Source: Citrobacter enshiensis (GTDB lineage: Bacteria > Pseudomonadota > Gammaproteobacteria > Enterobacterales > Enterobacteriaceae). From it: a stretch of DNA of 64,000 nt. Shown one piece after another: positions 26,496 to 39,010 of this stretch. Numbering within the stretch: position 1 is the stretch's first letter; each line of letters starts with the position of its first letter. The DNA lies in assembly GCF_029338175.1 (NCBI RefSeq), contig NZ_CP119862.1, positions 434,001 to 498,000 on the forward strand, written 5' to 3'. Both the position numbers and the translations under genes were made by a program. A model generated the notes under the pieces. It ran no database searches, had not been told where the DNA came from, and saw only the letters and a list, made by a program, of their open reading frames with translations.

Positions 26496-26762
26496 TTATT
26501 TGTAGAGTTCTGCCGTGGCGTGCCACTGTGAACCTTCTTTCAGTTCAACCACACGATAGCTGCTGGCGCCAGCTTTCTCCGCTTTAGCGGCGAGTTCCTG
26601 ACGCATATCCATCGGGGAGCTACCAATCTGAGAAACAGAGATACTGCCCATGGATTGCAGATTTTGTGCTTCTTGCGCATTGACCTGGTGTACGGCGGCG
26701 TTTGCGCCGAAAGAGAGAACAGAAGCCAGGCCGAGTGAAGCGATAAGATATTTAGTGTTCAT
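26496..26762 (-). CDS. YhcN-like DUF1471 periplasmic protein (paralogue)
   Basis: An 88-residue secreted protein with a signal peptide (MNTKYLIASLGLASVLSFGANA) and a DUF1471 (YhcN/BhsA/McbA-like) domain ending GSQWHATAELYK. Family members are linked to stress resistance and biofilm, but the molecular role is unclear. It is a tandem paralogue of the neighbouring yhcN, sharing the SPMDM segment and the HATAELYK C-terminus while the N-terminal half diverges. I do not assign a symbol. Confidence 0.9.
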   Translation of the reverse strand: MNTKYLIASLGLASVLSFGANAAVHQVNAQEAQNLQSMGSISVSQIGSSPMDMRQELAAKAEKAGASSYRVVELKEGSQWHATAELYK

Positions 26763-26861
26763 AGTTTACATTCCTCAATACGGTTAACTCAGCGGTTTGA
26801 AGGGCGTTCTTATGCGATATTCCCGCGAGTTATTGTTTGCATTAGCGATGACAGGCGAGCC

Positions 26862-27125
26862 TTATTTGTACAGTTCAGCAGTGGCGTGCCAGTGGCTACC
26901 GCTACGTGCTTCGGTGATCTGATACGCGGAGGCGCCTTGTTGTTCCGCTTTTTTATTCAGCATTTCATGCATGTCCATCGGTGAAGAGCCGATCGCGCTG
27001 ACGGAAACGGAACCGATAGCTTCGCGGTTTTGCGCCTGCTGGGCATTGATAGAATCTGCGGCGAATGCACCGAATGAGAGAACAGAGAGAATACTTAACG
27101 TTGCAACCGCTGTTTTGATTTTCAT
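26862..27125 (-). CDS. yhcN: Periplasmic stress protein YhcN
   Basis: An 87-residue DUF1471 protein, close to E. coli YhcN (linked to peroxide and acid stress). The signal peptide MKIKTAVATLSILSVLSFGAFA is followed by mature ADSINAQQAQNREAIGSVSV and the SPMDM and WHATAELYK motifs. The ATG at 27123-27125 was selected because it gives a proper signal peptide and follows GAGGTAAAT. The 99-base spacer to the next paralogue may hold a second promoter. Confidence 0.93.
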   Translation of the reverse strand: MKIKTAVATLSILSVLSFGAFAADSINAQQAQNREAIGSVSVSAIGSSPMDMHEMLNKKAEQQGASAYQITEARSGSHWHATAELYK

Positions 27126-27502
27126 GATATTTACCTCGTCGAATTCTTTTATTGGGGTCCTTTGTTTCGTGACCCTCATCACAAAATAAAGTATACACTA
27201 GTAACGCCATCAATTAATACCCTGCTAATTGTTAAGTGGGTAATTAAGTATTAAAAAAATCAGTTTTTATAATGTCATGGAATTAAAAATGTTTCTGATG
27301 ACGAGGTTTTTGATTTAAATTTAATAAATTCATATAGATATGGATTTTAACGAAATGTGCGATTCCGGGCTTTATCATTGACTGCGTGAATGTGTCTCAG
27401 CGATTAAACGCACTATTCGTTAAATCAAAAGCAGTGAAAGTGCGCGTAAAGCAGAGAGAAAGACAGGATTTTCCCCGCCGTGTGTGGCGGCGGGGAGAGG
27501 GG
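27126..27502. other. argR-yhcN intergenic region
   Basis: A 377-base gap. A GC-rich hairpin (27473-27480 with 27488-27495) lies just after the argR stop but lacks a T run on the argR strand. The rest is strongly AT-rich and probably carries the yhcN promoter. No coding region is evident. Confidence 0.55.
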
Positions 27503-29327
<1,825 letters not shown>

Positions 29328-29344
29328 GCGAACCGCCATCAGTG

Positions 29345-29379
29345 AAAAAAAACCGGAGCATTGCGACTCCGGTTTTTTT
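29345..29379. terminator. Bidirectional terminator between mdh and degS
   Basis: AACCGGAG/CTCCGGTT stem flanked by A and T runs, so it can serve both mdh (plus) and degS (minus). Confidence 0.88.
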
Positions 29380-29400
29380 GTGCCTGGATTTGGGAAATAC

Positions 29401-30468
29401 TCAGTTGGTTGCCGGATATTCCTGAATGGTGACCTGCAGCGTCAGCTGCTTGTCATCCCGCATGACGATCACGGGGATCACCGAGCCTGGGCGAATTTCA
29501 GCCACCTGGTCCATGGTTTCCAGCGCGGAAACGGCAGGTTTATTGTTCACTGAAATGATCAAATCATTGACCTGAATGCCAGCCTGAGCCGCCGGGCCAT
29601 CCGGTGAGACTTCGTTGACGACAATTCCCTGAATCTGATCTATCCCACCGCTCTGGGCATGCATTGGCGCGATTTCGCGGCCGCCAATACCGATGTAGCC
29701 ACGGATCACGCGACCATCACGGATAAGCTTATCCATAATTTTTGTCGCCAGCTGGAACGGAATGGCGAAGCCAATGCCTTCCGGCGTTTCGCCGTCGTTA
29801 CTTTTATCAAAGGATAAGGTGTTAATGCCCATCAACTCACCCAACGAGTTGATCAGCGCGCCACCGGAGTTACCGTGGTTGATGGAGGCGTCCGTTTGCA
29901 GAAAATTTTGGCGCCCGGAAGGGTTCAGGCCAATACGACCGGTAGCGCTGATGATCCCCTGAGTGATGGTTTGTCCGAGGTTATACGGGTTGCCGATAGC
30001 CAGAACGACGTCGCCGATATGCGGCGTACGGCGCGAGTTTATCGGAATCGTCGGGAGCCCACCGGCGGCACTGATTTTTAACACGGCCAAATCGGTCAGC
30101 GTATCGGACCCCACCAGCAGCGCCTCAAACACGCGTCCATCCTGTAGGGCGACGATTATCTGATCGGCGTCGTTAATGACATGCTTGTTCGTGATGATAT
30201 AACCGCGCTGATCCATGATCACACCGGAGCCCAGCGTGCGGATCTCAAGCTGGTTATGCGCCGTGCTGTTCATACTGCGGTTATAGACGTTAACGACGGC
30301 TGGCGCTGCACGGCGAACCGCCGAGTTGTAACTGGCGGGCGTCTCATCGGTACTGTCGAATTGCGGAGCCGTAAGGGTATTTATTTTGCGCAGCGACGGC
30401 ATAGCAGCCAACAAAATGGCGCCGACAATTAAACCAATCGCGACTGAACGTAAGAGCTTCACAAACAT
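29401..30468 (-). CDS. degS: Site-1 protease DegS
   Basis: Membrane-anchored periplasmic serine protease that cleaves RseA when misfolded outer-membrane porin C-termini bind its PDZ domain, starting the sigma-E response. It has 355 residues, as in E. coli. An uncleaved N-terminal anchor (about 8-26) is followed by the catalytic triad in TNKHVIND (His), DTLTDLAVLKI (Asp) and NHGNSGGAL (Ser), and a single PDZ domain. It lies 92 bases after degQ. Confidence 0.97.
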   Translation of the reverse strand: MFVKLLRSVAIGLIVGAILLAAMPSLRKINTLTAPQFDSTDETPASYNSAVRRAAPAVVNVYNRSMNSTAHNQLEIRTLGSGVIMDQRGYIITNKHVINDADQIIVALQDGRVFEALLVGSDTLTDLAVLKISAAGGLPTIPINSRRTPHIGDVVLAIGNPYNLGQTITQGIISATGRIGLNPSGRQNFLQTDASINHGNSGGALINSLGELMGINTLSFDKSNDGETPEGIGFAIPFQLATKIMDKLIRDGRVIRGYIGIGGREIAPMHAQSGGIDQIQGIVVNEVSPDGPAAQAGIQVNDLIISVNNKPAVSALETMDQVAEIRPGSVIPVIVMRDDKQLTLQVTIQEYPATN

Positions 30469-30517
30469 GATGGAGGCGTCATTAAAAAAGGGAACGGCAG
30501 CAGCATACCATGAGTTT

Positions 30518-30549
30518 ACCGGACATCACACGCGAGGCTGATGTCCGGT
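30518..30549 (-). terminator. Perfect hairpin between degQ and degS
   Basis: ACCGGACATCA (30518-30528) pairs perfectly with TGATGTCCGGT (30539-30549) around a 10-base loop. It sits 11 bases after the degQ stop. There is no T run, so it may be a 3' stabilising or Rho-assisted structure. Confidence 0.5.
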
Positions 30550-30560
30550 TCACGACGGAC

Positions 30561-31928
30561 TTAACGTAAGAGCAAATAAATGCTCTCATTACCGCGAACG
30601 ATTTGCAGGGCAATGATTGACGGTTTTGCCTCCAGCACCTTGCGCATCTCGGCAATAGAGTTCACACGATCGCGGTTTACACTGACAATGACGTCATCTT
30701 TATGTAAACCCGCCTGAGCGGCAGGGCTGCTTTTTTCAACATTATCAATCTTGATGCCTTTGCTGCCGTCTTTCAATTGACCATCGCTCAACGTAGCGCC
30801 TTGCAGCGCAGGGGCGATCATCTCAGCACTGGCGGATGATGATGTGTTGGAGTCCAGGGTAACGTCGACCTCCAGTGGTTTACCGTCACGCAACAGACCC
30901 AGTTTCACGGTGGTGCCTGGCTCCGTTGTTGCAATACGCGAGCGTAACTCTGCAAAACTGTTGAGTGGCTTCCCGTTAAGACTGGTGATGACATCTCCGG
31001 ACTTCACCCCCGCCTTTGCGGAACCCGAGTTTGGCAGCACTTCGCTGACAAATGCGCCGCGCTGTACGTCAAGTTTGAACGCTTTGGCGATATCGGCAGT
31101 CATTTCCGTGCCTTTAATGCCCAGCAGGCCCCGCTTGATTTCCCCGAACTGGATCAACTGCTGCGCCAGCGTGCGCGCCATGTTGCTCGGGATAGCAAAC
31201 CCAATCCCGATACTGCCGCCGCCAGGGGCGAGGATAGCGGTGTTAATACCGATCAGCTCGCCGTTCAGGTTGAGCAGAGCGCCGCCGGAGTTACCGCGGT
31301 TGATGGATGCGTCAGTCTGAATAAAGTTTTCCAGCCCTTCCAGATTCAGCCCGCTACGCCCCAGTGCTGACACAATACCGGATGTCGCCGTTTGCCCCAG
31401 CCCAAACGGATTACCTACGGCGACGGCAAAGTCCCCTACGCGCAACTTGTCGGAGTCGGCGATGGCAATTTGCGTCAGATTACTGGCTTTCTGAATTTGC
31501 AGCAGAGCGATATCACTTTGATCGTCACTGCCGATCAGTTTGGCATCGAACTCGCGCCCGTCATTTAACTGGACGCTGATCTTCTGCGCCTGACTGATAA
31601 CGTGATTATTGGTCAGGACATATCCTTTCGCGGCATCAATGATGACCCCAGAGCCTAAACCTTCGAAAGGCTGTGACGGCTGGTCAGGCAACTCATCGCC
31701 AAAAAATTTTTTGAACTCTTCCGGGACTTTTTGCCCCTGGGCTGCCGTTCCTTCGACTCTTACGCTAACCACAGCAGGCAGTACTTTTTCCAGCATTGGG
31801 GCGAGGCTTGGCAGCGCTGCCTGGCCAGGAATTTGTGCCGGTATTGACGCGAGGGCCTGAAACGGCACTGAGAGCGTTAAACCGATACTTAACGCTAATG
31901 CACTCAACAACTGGGTTTGTTTTTTCAT
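30561..31928 (-). CDS. degQ: Periplasmic serine endoprotease DegQ
   Basis: Periplasmic HtrA-family protease/chaperone. It has 455 residues, as in E. coli. A cleavable signal peptide (to about FQALA) precedes the triad TNNHVI (His), QSDIALLQI (Asp) and NRGNSGGALL (Ser), followed by two PDZ domains (about 255-345 and 360-450). It forms a tandem pair with degS, which has one PDZ domain and an anchor. Confidence 0.97.
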   Translation of the reverse strand: MKKQTQLLSALALSIGLTLSVPFQALASIPAQIPGQAALPSLAPMLEKVLPAVVSVRVEGTAAQGQKVPEEFKKFFGDELPDQPSQPFEGLGSGVIIDAAKGYVLTNNHVISQAQKISVQLNDGREFDAKLIGSDDQSDIALLQIQKASNLTQIAIADSDKLRVGDFAVAVGNPFGLGQTATSGIVSALGRSGLNLEGLENFIQTDASINRGNSGGALLNLNGELIGINTAILAPGGGSIGIGFAIPSNMARTLAQQLIQFGEIKRGLLGIKGTEMTADIAKAFKLDVQRGAFVSEVLPNSGSAKAGVKSGDVITSLNGKPLNSFAELRSRIATTEPGTTVKLGLLRDGKPLEVDVTLDSNTSSSASAEMIAPALQGATLSDGQLKDGSKGIKIDNVEKSSPAAQAGLHKDDVIVSVNRDRVNSIAEMRKVLEAKPSIIALQIVRGNESIYLLLR

Positions 31929-32052
31929 GGATCCTGCTCTCGTACCTTGAGTGAAAGGAAAGGCGATTCAAAACAGTTTGATGTTATTGAATTTTCGACC
32001 TGGCAACAATGAGACTGCTGACTAAATAATAGCTGGGACAGGAGAGAAGAGA

Positions 32053-32071
32053 GGGCGCAATGACTGCGCCC
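32053..32071 (-). terminator. Hairpin after zapG
   Basis: GGGCGCA (32053-32059) pairs with TGCGCCC (32065-32071), 25 bases beyond the zapG stop. It lacks a clear T run. Confidence 0.35.
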
Positions 32072-32095
32072 AATAAAATTATTTACGTTACATGG

Positions 32096-32494
32096 TTAAC
32101 CGCGTTTGGCACCTGCACGCAGCAGGCCTGACGCCCCTTCGGAATAGTCACGTGGCATCTGAACCGGTGCCTGATCGTTACCGGCTTCAGACTCCGCCAG
32201 GCGATTACGGAACGGGTTAGTTTCCGCAGTCAGTTCCGGCAGCAGGCTGCTGGAGCTTTTTGCCATGTGTTGATACAGCTGGCGATAATCATGCGCCATG
32301 GTATCCAGCAGCTCAGCGCTGCGGGCAAAGTGGCTGACCAACTCTTCACGATACTCTTCCAGCTCAGCTTTGTTCTTTTCCAGTTCGTACTGCAATGCCT
32401 GCTGTTGACGTAATTTACGATTACCAAAACGCACGGCTACGGCACCAATGATGATACCGACGACTAACCCAATTAGCGCATATTCCCAGGTCAT
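32096..32494 (-). CDS. zapG: Division/envelope protein ZapG (YhcB)
   Basis: A DUF1043 inner-membrane protein that links cell division and envelope synthesis; E. coli mutants have shape and septation defects. It has 132 residues. An N-terminal transmembrane helix (MTWEYALIGLVVGIIIGAVA) is followed by a coiled coil (about 30-80) and an unstructured tail with MPRDYSEGASGLL. An in-frame ATG two codons upstream (32500) is also possible. It is divergent from zapE. Confidence 0.95.
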   Translation of the reverse strand: MTWEYALIGLVVGIIIGAVAVRFGNRKLRQQQALQYELEKNKAELEEYREELVSHFARSAELLDTMAHDYRQLYQHMAKSSSSLLPELTAETNPFRNRLAESEAGNDQAPVQMPRDYSEGASGLLRAGAKRG

Positions 32495-32686
32495 GAACAT
32501 CTCCCGTTGTCTTTTGTTTCCGTAGGGTGTTGGCTTTAGGCTCCATGCCTGCGCCTGATTATGCCACTATAACCGCTAATCCCGTAGAAGTGGAATCCCG
32601 ACTTTATATCGCGTAGTGTAGAACGGCCTTTTTTTCGTCAACCGTGAACGACGGCACACCGATTCTCAAGGAATAACAATAACATC

Positions 32687-33814
32687 ATGCAAAGCTTTTC
32701 CCCGACATCGCGTTACCTCCATGCCCTCGACGAGGGAAGCCATCAACCCGACGACGTGCAAAAAGAAGCGGTTAACCGGCTGGAAACTATTTACCAGGAA
32801 CTGACGAGCAGCGAGTCCCCTGAGCCACAGGCCAGCGGACTGATGGCCCGTTTTGGCAAATTGTTGGGAAAACGTGAGCCAGCAGCACGTTTACCGGTGC
32901 GCGGTCTGTATATGTGGGGCGGGGTAGGGCGCGGGAAAACCTGGCTGATGGATCTGTTTTATCACAGTCTGCCGGGCGAACGTAAACAGCGACTGCATTT
33001 CCATCGCTTTATGCTGCGTGTACATGAAGAACTGACCGCCCTCCAGGGGAAAAGCGATCCGCTGGAGATCGTTGCCGACCGTTTTAAAGCAGAGACGGAT
33101 GTGCTCTGTTTTGATGAGTTTTTTGTCTCGGATATCACCGATGCGATGCTGCTCGGTGGATTAATGAAGGCGCTGTTTGCTCGCGGTATCACGCTGGTGG
33201 CAACATCCAACATTCCGCCGGATGACTTATACCGTAACGGTCTACAGCGCGCGCGTTTTCTCCCGGCCATCGACGCGATAAAACAGCACTGCGACATTAT
33301 GAATGTGGACGCCGGGGTCGATTATCGCCTGCGTACGCTGACTCAGGCGCATTTGTGGCTCGCCCCGCTTAACGATGACACGCAACAGCAGATGGATTCG
33401 CTCTGGCTGGCGCTTGCGGGAACAAGGCGTGAGCACGCGCCGGTGCTGGAAGTTAACCATCGTCCGCTCGCCACCCAGGGAGTCGAAAACCAAACGCTGG
33501 CGGTCTCGTTCTCCACGCTGTGCGTGGATGCCCGCAGCCAGCATGACTACATTGCGTTGTCGCGTCTTTACCACACGGTGTTGTTGTTTGATGTCCCTGT
33601 GATGACGCCGTTGATGGAGAGTGAGGCACGCCGCTTTATTGCTCTGGTGGATGAGTTTTATGAACGCCACGTCAAACTGGTGGTTAGTGCCGCGGTGCCT
33701 TTATATGAAATTTATCAGGGCGAGCGCCTGAAGTTCGAATTCCAGCGCTGCCTCTCGCGTTTACAGGAGATGCAGAGCGAGGTGTACCTGAAGCGGGAAC
33801 ACCTCGCCGGTTAA
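32687..33814 (+). CDS. zapE: Cell division ATPase ZapE (YhcM)
   Basis: AFG1-like AAA+ ATPase that associates with FtsZ at the septum and is needed for growth at high temperature or low oxygen in E. coli. It has 375 residues, as in E. coli. Walker A is GGVGRGKTWLMDLF, Walker B is DVLCFDEFFVSD, with an ATSNIPPDDLY sensor region. Confidence 0.96.
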   Translation: MQSFSPTSRYLHALDEGSHQPDDVQKEAVNRLETIYQELTSSESPEPQASGLMARFGKLLGKREPAARLPVRGLYMWGGVGRGKTWLMDLFYHSLPGERKQRLHFHRFMLRVHEELTALQGKSDPLEIVADRFKAETDVLCFDEFFVSDITDAMLLGGLMKALFARGITLVATSNIPPDDLYRNGLQRARFLPAIDAIKQHCDIMNVDAGVDYRLRTLTQAHLWLAPLNDDTQQQMDSLWLALAGTRREHAPVLEVNHRPLATQGVENQTLAVSFSTLCVDARSQHDYIALSRLYHTVLLFDVPVMTPLMESEARRFIALVDEFYERHVKLVVSAAVPLYEIYQGERLKFEFQRCLSRLQEMQSEVYLKREHLAG

Positions 33815-33862
33815 ACCTGTGGCAAATCACATAAAGGGGTCGATCTTTGACCCCGACTTCTC

Positions 33863-33868
33863 TATAAT
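33863..33868 (+). promoter_or_regulatory. rplM promoter -10 element
   Basis: A perfect TATAAT is followed by a GC-containing discriminator (CTTGCGACCCC) typical of ribosomal protein promoters under ppGpp control. The nearby TTGACC at 33847 is too close to be its -35; the matching -35 hexamer is weak. Confidence 0.6.
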
Positions 33869-33875
33869 CTTGCGA

Positions 33876-34461
<586 letters not shown>

Positions 34462-34473
34462 TCGGGATTATAG

Positions 34474-34869
<396 letters not shown>

Positions 34870-34901
34870 TTGGTTTCTGCTTCGGCAGAGCACAATTGGC
34901 G

Positions 34902-34927
34902 AAAAACCCGCTTCGGCGGGTTTTTTT
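34902..34927 (+). terminator. Intrinsic terminator of rplM-rpsI
   Basis: AAAAACCCGC-TTCG-GCGGGTTTTTTT, a tight UUCG-type tetraloop stem with a T run, 32 bases after rpsI. Confidence 0.93.
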
Positions 34928-35185
34928 ATGAATTAATCGCCGTTAAACACACCGCTATCCTCTGAATAGCGCCCTCTTTTTCCCCATTTCCAGAATCGAC
35001 TCACCACAAAGGTCACAAAATCTGGTAAACTATCATCCAATTTTCTGCCCAAATATCGAGGATTGTTCATTTTTTGTTTGATTTTTGAACAGCGAATGAC
35101 TTTTCCGACGATGGGAAACATAACTTCTGACTGGTCACCTGGTGGCTGGTAGCAGTAAAAATTCTGAATATACCTGGAGGTTTTC

Positions 35186-35824
35186 ATGGCTGTCGCTGCC
35201 AACAAACGTTCGGTAATGACGCTGTTTTCTGGTCCTACTGACATCTATAGCCATCAGGTCCGCATTGTGCTGGCTGAGAAAGGTGTTAGTTTCGAGATCG
35301 AGCACGTGGAAAAGGACAATCCACCTCAGGATCTGATTGACCTCAACCCGAATCAGAGCGTACCGACACTGGTGGATCGTGAGCTGACCCTATGGGAATC
35401 TCGCATCATTATGGAATATCTTGATGAGCGTTTCCCTCATCCACCGCTGATGCCGGTTTACCCGGTTGCTCGCGGTGAAAGCCGCCTGTACATGCACCGT
35501 ATAGAAAAAGACTGGTATACGCTGATGAACGTCATCGTAAACGGGTCTGCTTCTGAAGCTGACACTGCACGCAAACAACTGCGTGAAGAACTGCAGGCGA
35601 TCGCGCCTGTATTTGGTCAGAAACCGTATTTCCTGAGCGATGAATTCAGCCTGGTCGATTGCTACCTGGCGCCGTTGCTGTGGCGTTTGCCGCAGTTGGG
35701 CATTGAGTTCAGTGGTGCGGGTGCGAAAGAGCTGAAAGGTTACATGACACGTGTCTTTGAACGTGACTCTTTCCTGGCGTCGCTGACCGAACCTGAGCGT
35801 GAAATGCGCCTCGGCCGGGGTTAA
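35186..35824 (+). CDS. sspA: Stringent starvation protein A
   Basis: RNA polymerase-associated protein with a glutathione S-transferase fold that lowers H-NS and supports stationary-phase acid tolerance. It has 212 residues, as in E. coli. An N-terminal thioredoxin-like domain (LFSGPTDIYSHQVRIVLAEKG, NPNQSVPTLVDRELTLWES) precedes a helical C-terminal domain. It has no GST activity in E. coli. First gene of sspAB. Confidence 0.97.
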   Translation: MAVAANKRSVMTLFSGPTDIYSHQVRIVLAEKGVSFEIEHVEKDNPPQDLIDLNPNQSVPTLVDRELTLWESRIIMEYLDERFPHPPLMPVYPVARGESRLYMHRIEKDWYTLMNVIVNGSASEADTARKQLREELQAIAPVFGQKPYFLSDEFSLVDCYLAPLLWRLPQLGIEFSGAGAKELKGYMTRVFERDSFLASLTEPEREMRLGRG

Positions 35825-35829
35825 TCTGT

Positions 35830-36333
35830 ATGGATTTGTCACAGCTATCCCCACGCCGTCCATACCTGCTGCGTGCATTTTATGAATGGCTGCTGGATAA
35901 CCAGCTAACGCCGCACTTGGTGGTGGATGTGACGCTTCCTGGCGTGCATGTCCCCATGGAATATGCACGTGACGGGCAAATAGTCCTGAACATTGCGCCT
36001 CGTGCGGTGGGGAACCTGGAGCTGGCGAATGACGAAGTGCGTTTCAATGCGCGCTTTGGCGGCGTACCTCGCCAGGTTTCAGTTCCGCTGGCTGCCGTAC
36101 TGGCGATTTATGCGCGTGAGAATGGTGCGGGTACGATGTTCGAACCTGAAGCCGCTTACGATGAAGACGTCACCAGTATCAATGATGACGATGAATCCCC
36201 TGGCGCTGAGAGCGAGACGGTGATGTCTGTTATCGATGGTGATAAGCCGGATCATAATGATGACAACCGTCCTGATGACGATCCGCCGCCACCGCCGCGT
36301 GGTGGTCGACCGGCGCTCCGCGTCGTAAAATAA
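35830..36333 (+). CDS. sspB: ClpXP adaptor SspB
   Basis: Delivers ssrA-tagged proteins and RseA fragments to ClpXP. It has 167 residues, two more than E. coli, with the difference in the flexible acidic linker. The folded substrate-binding domain (about 1-110) is followed by an acidic linker and the ClpX-binding tail GGRPALRVVK. It starts 5 bases after sspA. Confidence 0.97.
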   Translation: MDLSQLSPRRPYLLRAFYEWLLDNQLTPHLVVDVTLPGVHVPMEYARDGQIVLNIAPRAVGNLELANDEVRFNARFGGVPRQVSVPLAAVLAIYARENGAGTMFEPEAAYDEDVTSINDDDESPGAESETVMSVIDGDKPDHNDDNRPDDDPPPPPRGGRPALRVVK

Positions 36334-36346
36334 ATCGTCTATAAAA

Positions 36347-36374
36347 TCAAACAGGCCCCCAGGGGCCTGTTTTG
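36347..36374. terminator. Terminator between sspB and dcuD
   Basis: CAGGCCCC/GGGGCCTG stem (about 36352-36369) with A and T runs on either side, between convergent genes. Confidence 0.85.
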
Positions 36375-36388
36375 TATTCTACGGTCCG

Positions 36389-37756
36389 CTAATAAAAAAA
36401 TATGATAGTGGCAATCATATTCACCACGAATCCTACCGCCATTGGGATCGCCGTACGTTTAACCACCTCAAAGGGTGAAACGCCCGCAATGCCTGACGTC
36501 ACAACAATCACGGCGGTGATTGGTGAAACCGCGCGAGCCAGCGTTGTCGCAAAATGCATCGGCATGATCATAACGACGGCGGGAATATGAAGCCCTGCGG
36601 CGATATCCGGAATTAGACTCGCAAAAGACATAAATGGCGCGTTGCCGGAACCCATCACAATTGCGCAGGCTGCAATGACGATCGCCATGATGATCATGAC
36701 GCCAATACCGCCCAGGCCGGAATGTTCAGCCCCTTTGATCACTGCATCTACGGTACCGATGGTGGTTAAGCCTTTGGCAAAAATTTCCCCAGCGACCACC
36801 AGTGTGACAACATTCGCAAACTGGGTGCCCATACCATCAAAGAACGCCTGGACGTCATCCATCGTCTCCCGAAGATTGTGCGTACGAATGAATTCCACAA
36901 ATATGGTGATGGTCATGCTCATCAGCATCACTACCACCAAATTGAGCTCTGACTGCATGTAGCCGGTATGTGCCAGGAAGAGTGAGCCAAGCATCAGGAT
37001 GAGCGGCATGACGGGTAAGAGCGCGTAATAAAGCGGGGGGACATCCTCAAGAGCGCTTTGCTCGACGGGGTGCCCGCTCTCGGTCGTCGCCTTTTGGTCA
37101 AATCGGCGTTGAACGAAAAAGTGGGCGATAGCGACAGCAACAATGACGCATGTGGCGACAGGAAGCTGGTACTGAAAGAAATAGGTCGCGATTTTCATTC
37201 CGGCTACCTGCGCCGCGAAAATAGAGTTTGTTTCGAGGATCCCCCACTCAATCGACATTGATGTTGCAATGACTGCCACCGCAGAAAGACGGCTCACTCC
37301 CAGGCTGACCAACGTCGGATAGAGCGTGACCATCAATAGCATTCCCAGCCCCGACGCGCTGGTAATAAATTGTGCCATGATCTGTCCGATCACATAGGTT
37401 GCGGCGAGAACAATATAGGGTGATTTGATAAGCTTCAGTGGCCGGCTCAGCAGACTCACCATTGCCCGACTGGCTCCCATCCGGTCCATATAACGGGCAT
37501 AACCCCCCACAGCCATGATGGACAACCCTAACCCGGCGGCCCTGGTTGAGAGCATGCGCAGGATCTCATTATAAATATCAACCAACAGATAGCCGCTGCT
37601 TTTGGCCGGATCCAATAGCGATCCCAGACCTAACCAGACGCCACATAGCATCAGGAAGATCCCCGCAGCGGCCAATACTATCTGGGGTTTATAGTTTTTG
37701 AGGATCAGATAGCCCATCGTAATTAAAACGATAACAGAAATTATTATGCCGAACAT
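36389..37756 (-). CDS. dcuD: C4-dicarboxylate transporter DcuD-like
   Basis: Inner-membrane anaerobic C4-dicarboxylate transporter of the DcuC family. It has 455 residues, the same as E. coli DcuD, with around 12 hydrophobic segments and conserved [18 protein letters not shown] and [22 protein letters not shown]. In E. coli DcuD is poorly expressed and its physiological substrate is unclear. It is divergent from nanR, and no co-regulation is evident. Confidence 0.94.
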   Translation of the reverse strand: MFGIIISVIVLITMGYLILKNYKPQIVLAAAGIFLMLCGVWLGLGSLLDPAKSSGYLLVDIYNEILRMLSTRAAGLGLSIMAVGGYARYMDRMGASRAMVSLLSRPLKLIKSPYIVLAATYVIGQIMAQFITSASGLGMLLMVTLYPTLVSLGVSRLSAVAVIATSMSIEWGILETNSIFAAQVAGMKIATYFFQYQLPVATCVIVAVAIAHFFVQRRFDQKATTESGHPVEQSALEDVPPLYYALLPVMPLILMLGSLFLAHTGYMQSELNLVVVMLMSMTITIFVEFIRTHNLRETMDDVQAFFDGMGTQFANVVTLVVAGEIFAKGLTTIGTVDAVIKGAEHSGLGGIGVMIIMAIVIAACAIVMGSGNAPFMSFASLIPDIAAGLHIPAVVMIMPMHFATTLARAVSPITAVIVVTSGIAGVSPFEVVKRTAIPMAVGFVVNMIATIIFFY

Positions 37757-38151
37757 TTTCTCACTCCATGCCAGAAAGAAGATGAATCAGGTAATGATGT
37801 TGTGCTGGAGCGGATGTTATATTTTTCTTTATGGTTTTTATGGCATGGATATCGTGTTTTTAAATTGAATATTTAATTATTTTGTTTAAAAACATATTCT
37901 TATGATTATTTTTCAAGACCATATTCTTAAATTTCATCAACTCACTCAGAGGCCCCATATCGTAAAAACAGAGAGAATAAATAAAGCGAGAATATAGGGG
38001 GAAATAGCGCACTGAATAAATCATGTATAATCAGAGAAAGCGGGATCCGTTTGTCTTCTGGATGGAAAAGCCGGAGCATTTCACCCCGCTTTCGATCCTG
38101 TGTTAGGATGACTTTTGTTATTGTTGGTCATAATTCATCAGACTGGACGCT
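37757..38151. other. dcuD-nanR divergent region
   Basis: A 395-base gap, very AT-rich for the first 230 bases on the dcuD side. Near nanR a 9-bp inverted repeat, GAAAGCGGG (38036-38044) and CCCGCTTTC (38085-38093), encloses 40 bases. I see no coding region. Confidence 0.55.
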
Positions 38152-38934
38152 ATGAACGCATTTGATTCGCAAGCAGAAGATTCTCCATCAACCATCGGTC
38201 ACAGTTTGCGCCGCCGCCCGCTGGCACGCAAAAAACTCTCTGAAATGGTTGAAGAAGAGCTGGAGCAGATGATCCGCCGCCGTGAATTTGGCGAAGGGGA
38301 GCAGTTGCCATCCGAACGCGAACTGATGGCATTCTTTAACGTCGGACGCCCGTCGGTACGTGAAGCGCTGGCCGCGCTCAAGCGCAAAGGTCTGGTACAA
38401 ATCAACAACGGTGAACGCGCGCGCGTCTCGCGCCCTTCGGCGGACACCATCATCAGCGAACTTTCCGGCATGGCGAAAGATTTTCTCTCGCACCCTGGCG
38501 GCATTGCGCATTTTGAACAACTGCGCCTTTTCTTTGAATCGAGCCTGGTGCGTTACGCCGCCGAGCACGCCACAGACGAACAGATCGCCCTGCTGAGCAA
38601 AGCCCTGGAGATCAACAGTCAGTCGCTGGATGACAATAGCCAGTTCATTCGCTCCGATGTTGATTTTCACCGTGTGCTGGCAGAGATCCCCGGCAACCCG
38701 ATCTTTATGGCGATCCACGTCGCGCTACTCGACTGGCTGATCGCCGCGCGCCCGAAAGTGGCCGATGAAGCGCTGTATGAACATAACAGCGTGAGTTATC
38801 AACAGCATATCGCTATTGTTGATGCGATCCGCGCCCGCGATCCTGACGAAGCTGACCGCGCACTACAATGCCACCTCAACAGCGTTTCTGCCACCTGGCA
38901 CGCCTTCGGTAAAGCCAAAAAATCCCGCAAGTAA
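38152..38934 (+). CDS. nanR: Sialic acid-responsive repressor NanR
   Basis: GntR/FadR-family repressor released by N-acetylneuraminate. It has 260 residues; E. coli has 263, differing at the termini. A winged HTH ([36 protein letters not shown]) is followed by an FCD helical ligand domain with metal-binding histidines ([45 protein letters not shown]). It is placed just before the operon it controls. Confidence 0.96.
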   Translation: MNAFDSQAEDSPSTIGHSLRRRPLARKKLSEMVEEELEQMIRRREFGEGEQLPSERELMAFFNVGRPSVREALAALKRKGLVQINNGERARVSRPSADTIISELSGMAKDFLSHPGGIAHFEQLRLFFESSLVRYAAEHATDEQIALLSKALEINSQSLDDNSQFIRSDVDFHRVLAEIPGNPIFMAIHVALLDWLIAARPKVADEALYEHNSVSYQQHIAIVDAIRARDPDEADRALQCHLNSVSATWHAFGKAKKSRK

Positions 38935-38942
38935 TCCCCATA

Positions 38943-38972
38943 TTGCGATCGGTTTAGTGAAGTCGATCGCAC
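38943..38972 (+). other. Inverted repeat after nanR
   Basis: TTGCGATCG (38943-38951) and CGATCGCAC (38964-38972) form an 8-bp stem around a 12-base loop and contain two GATC Dam sites. It may be a nanR 3' structure or part of nanA control. Confidence 0.4.
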
Positions 38973-39010
38973 AATAAGCTTTCTGTATTACGCTGTCGTA
39001 AAAGTGTTCT

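Noticed and set aside
27473-27495. Classical intrinsic terminator for argR
   Set aside because: The stem is strong, but the run next to it is A, not T, on the argR strand.
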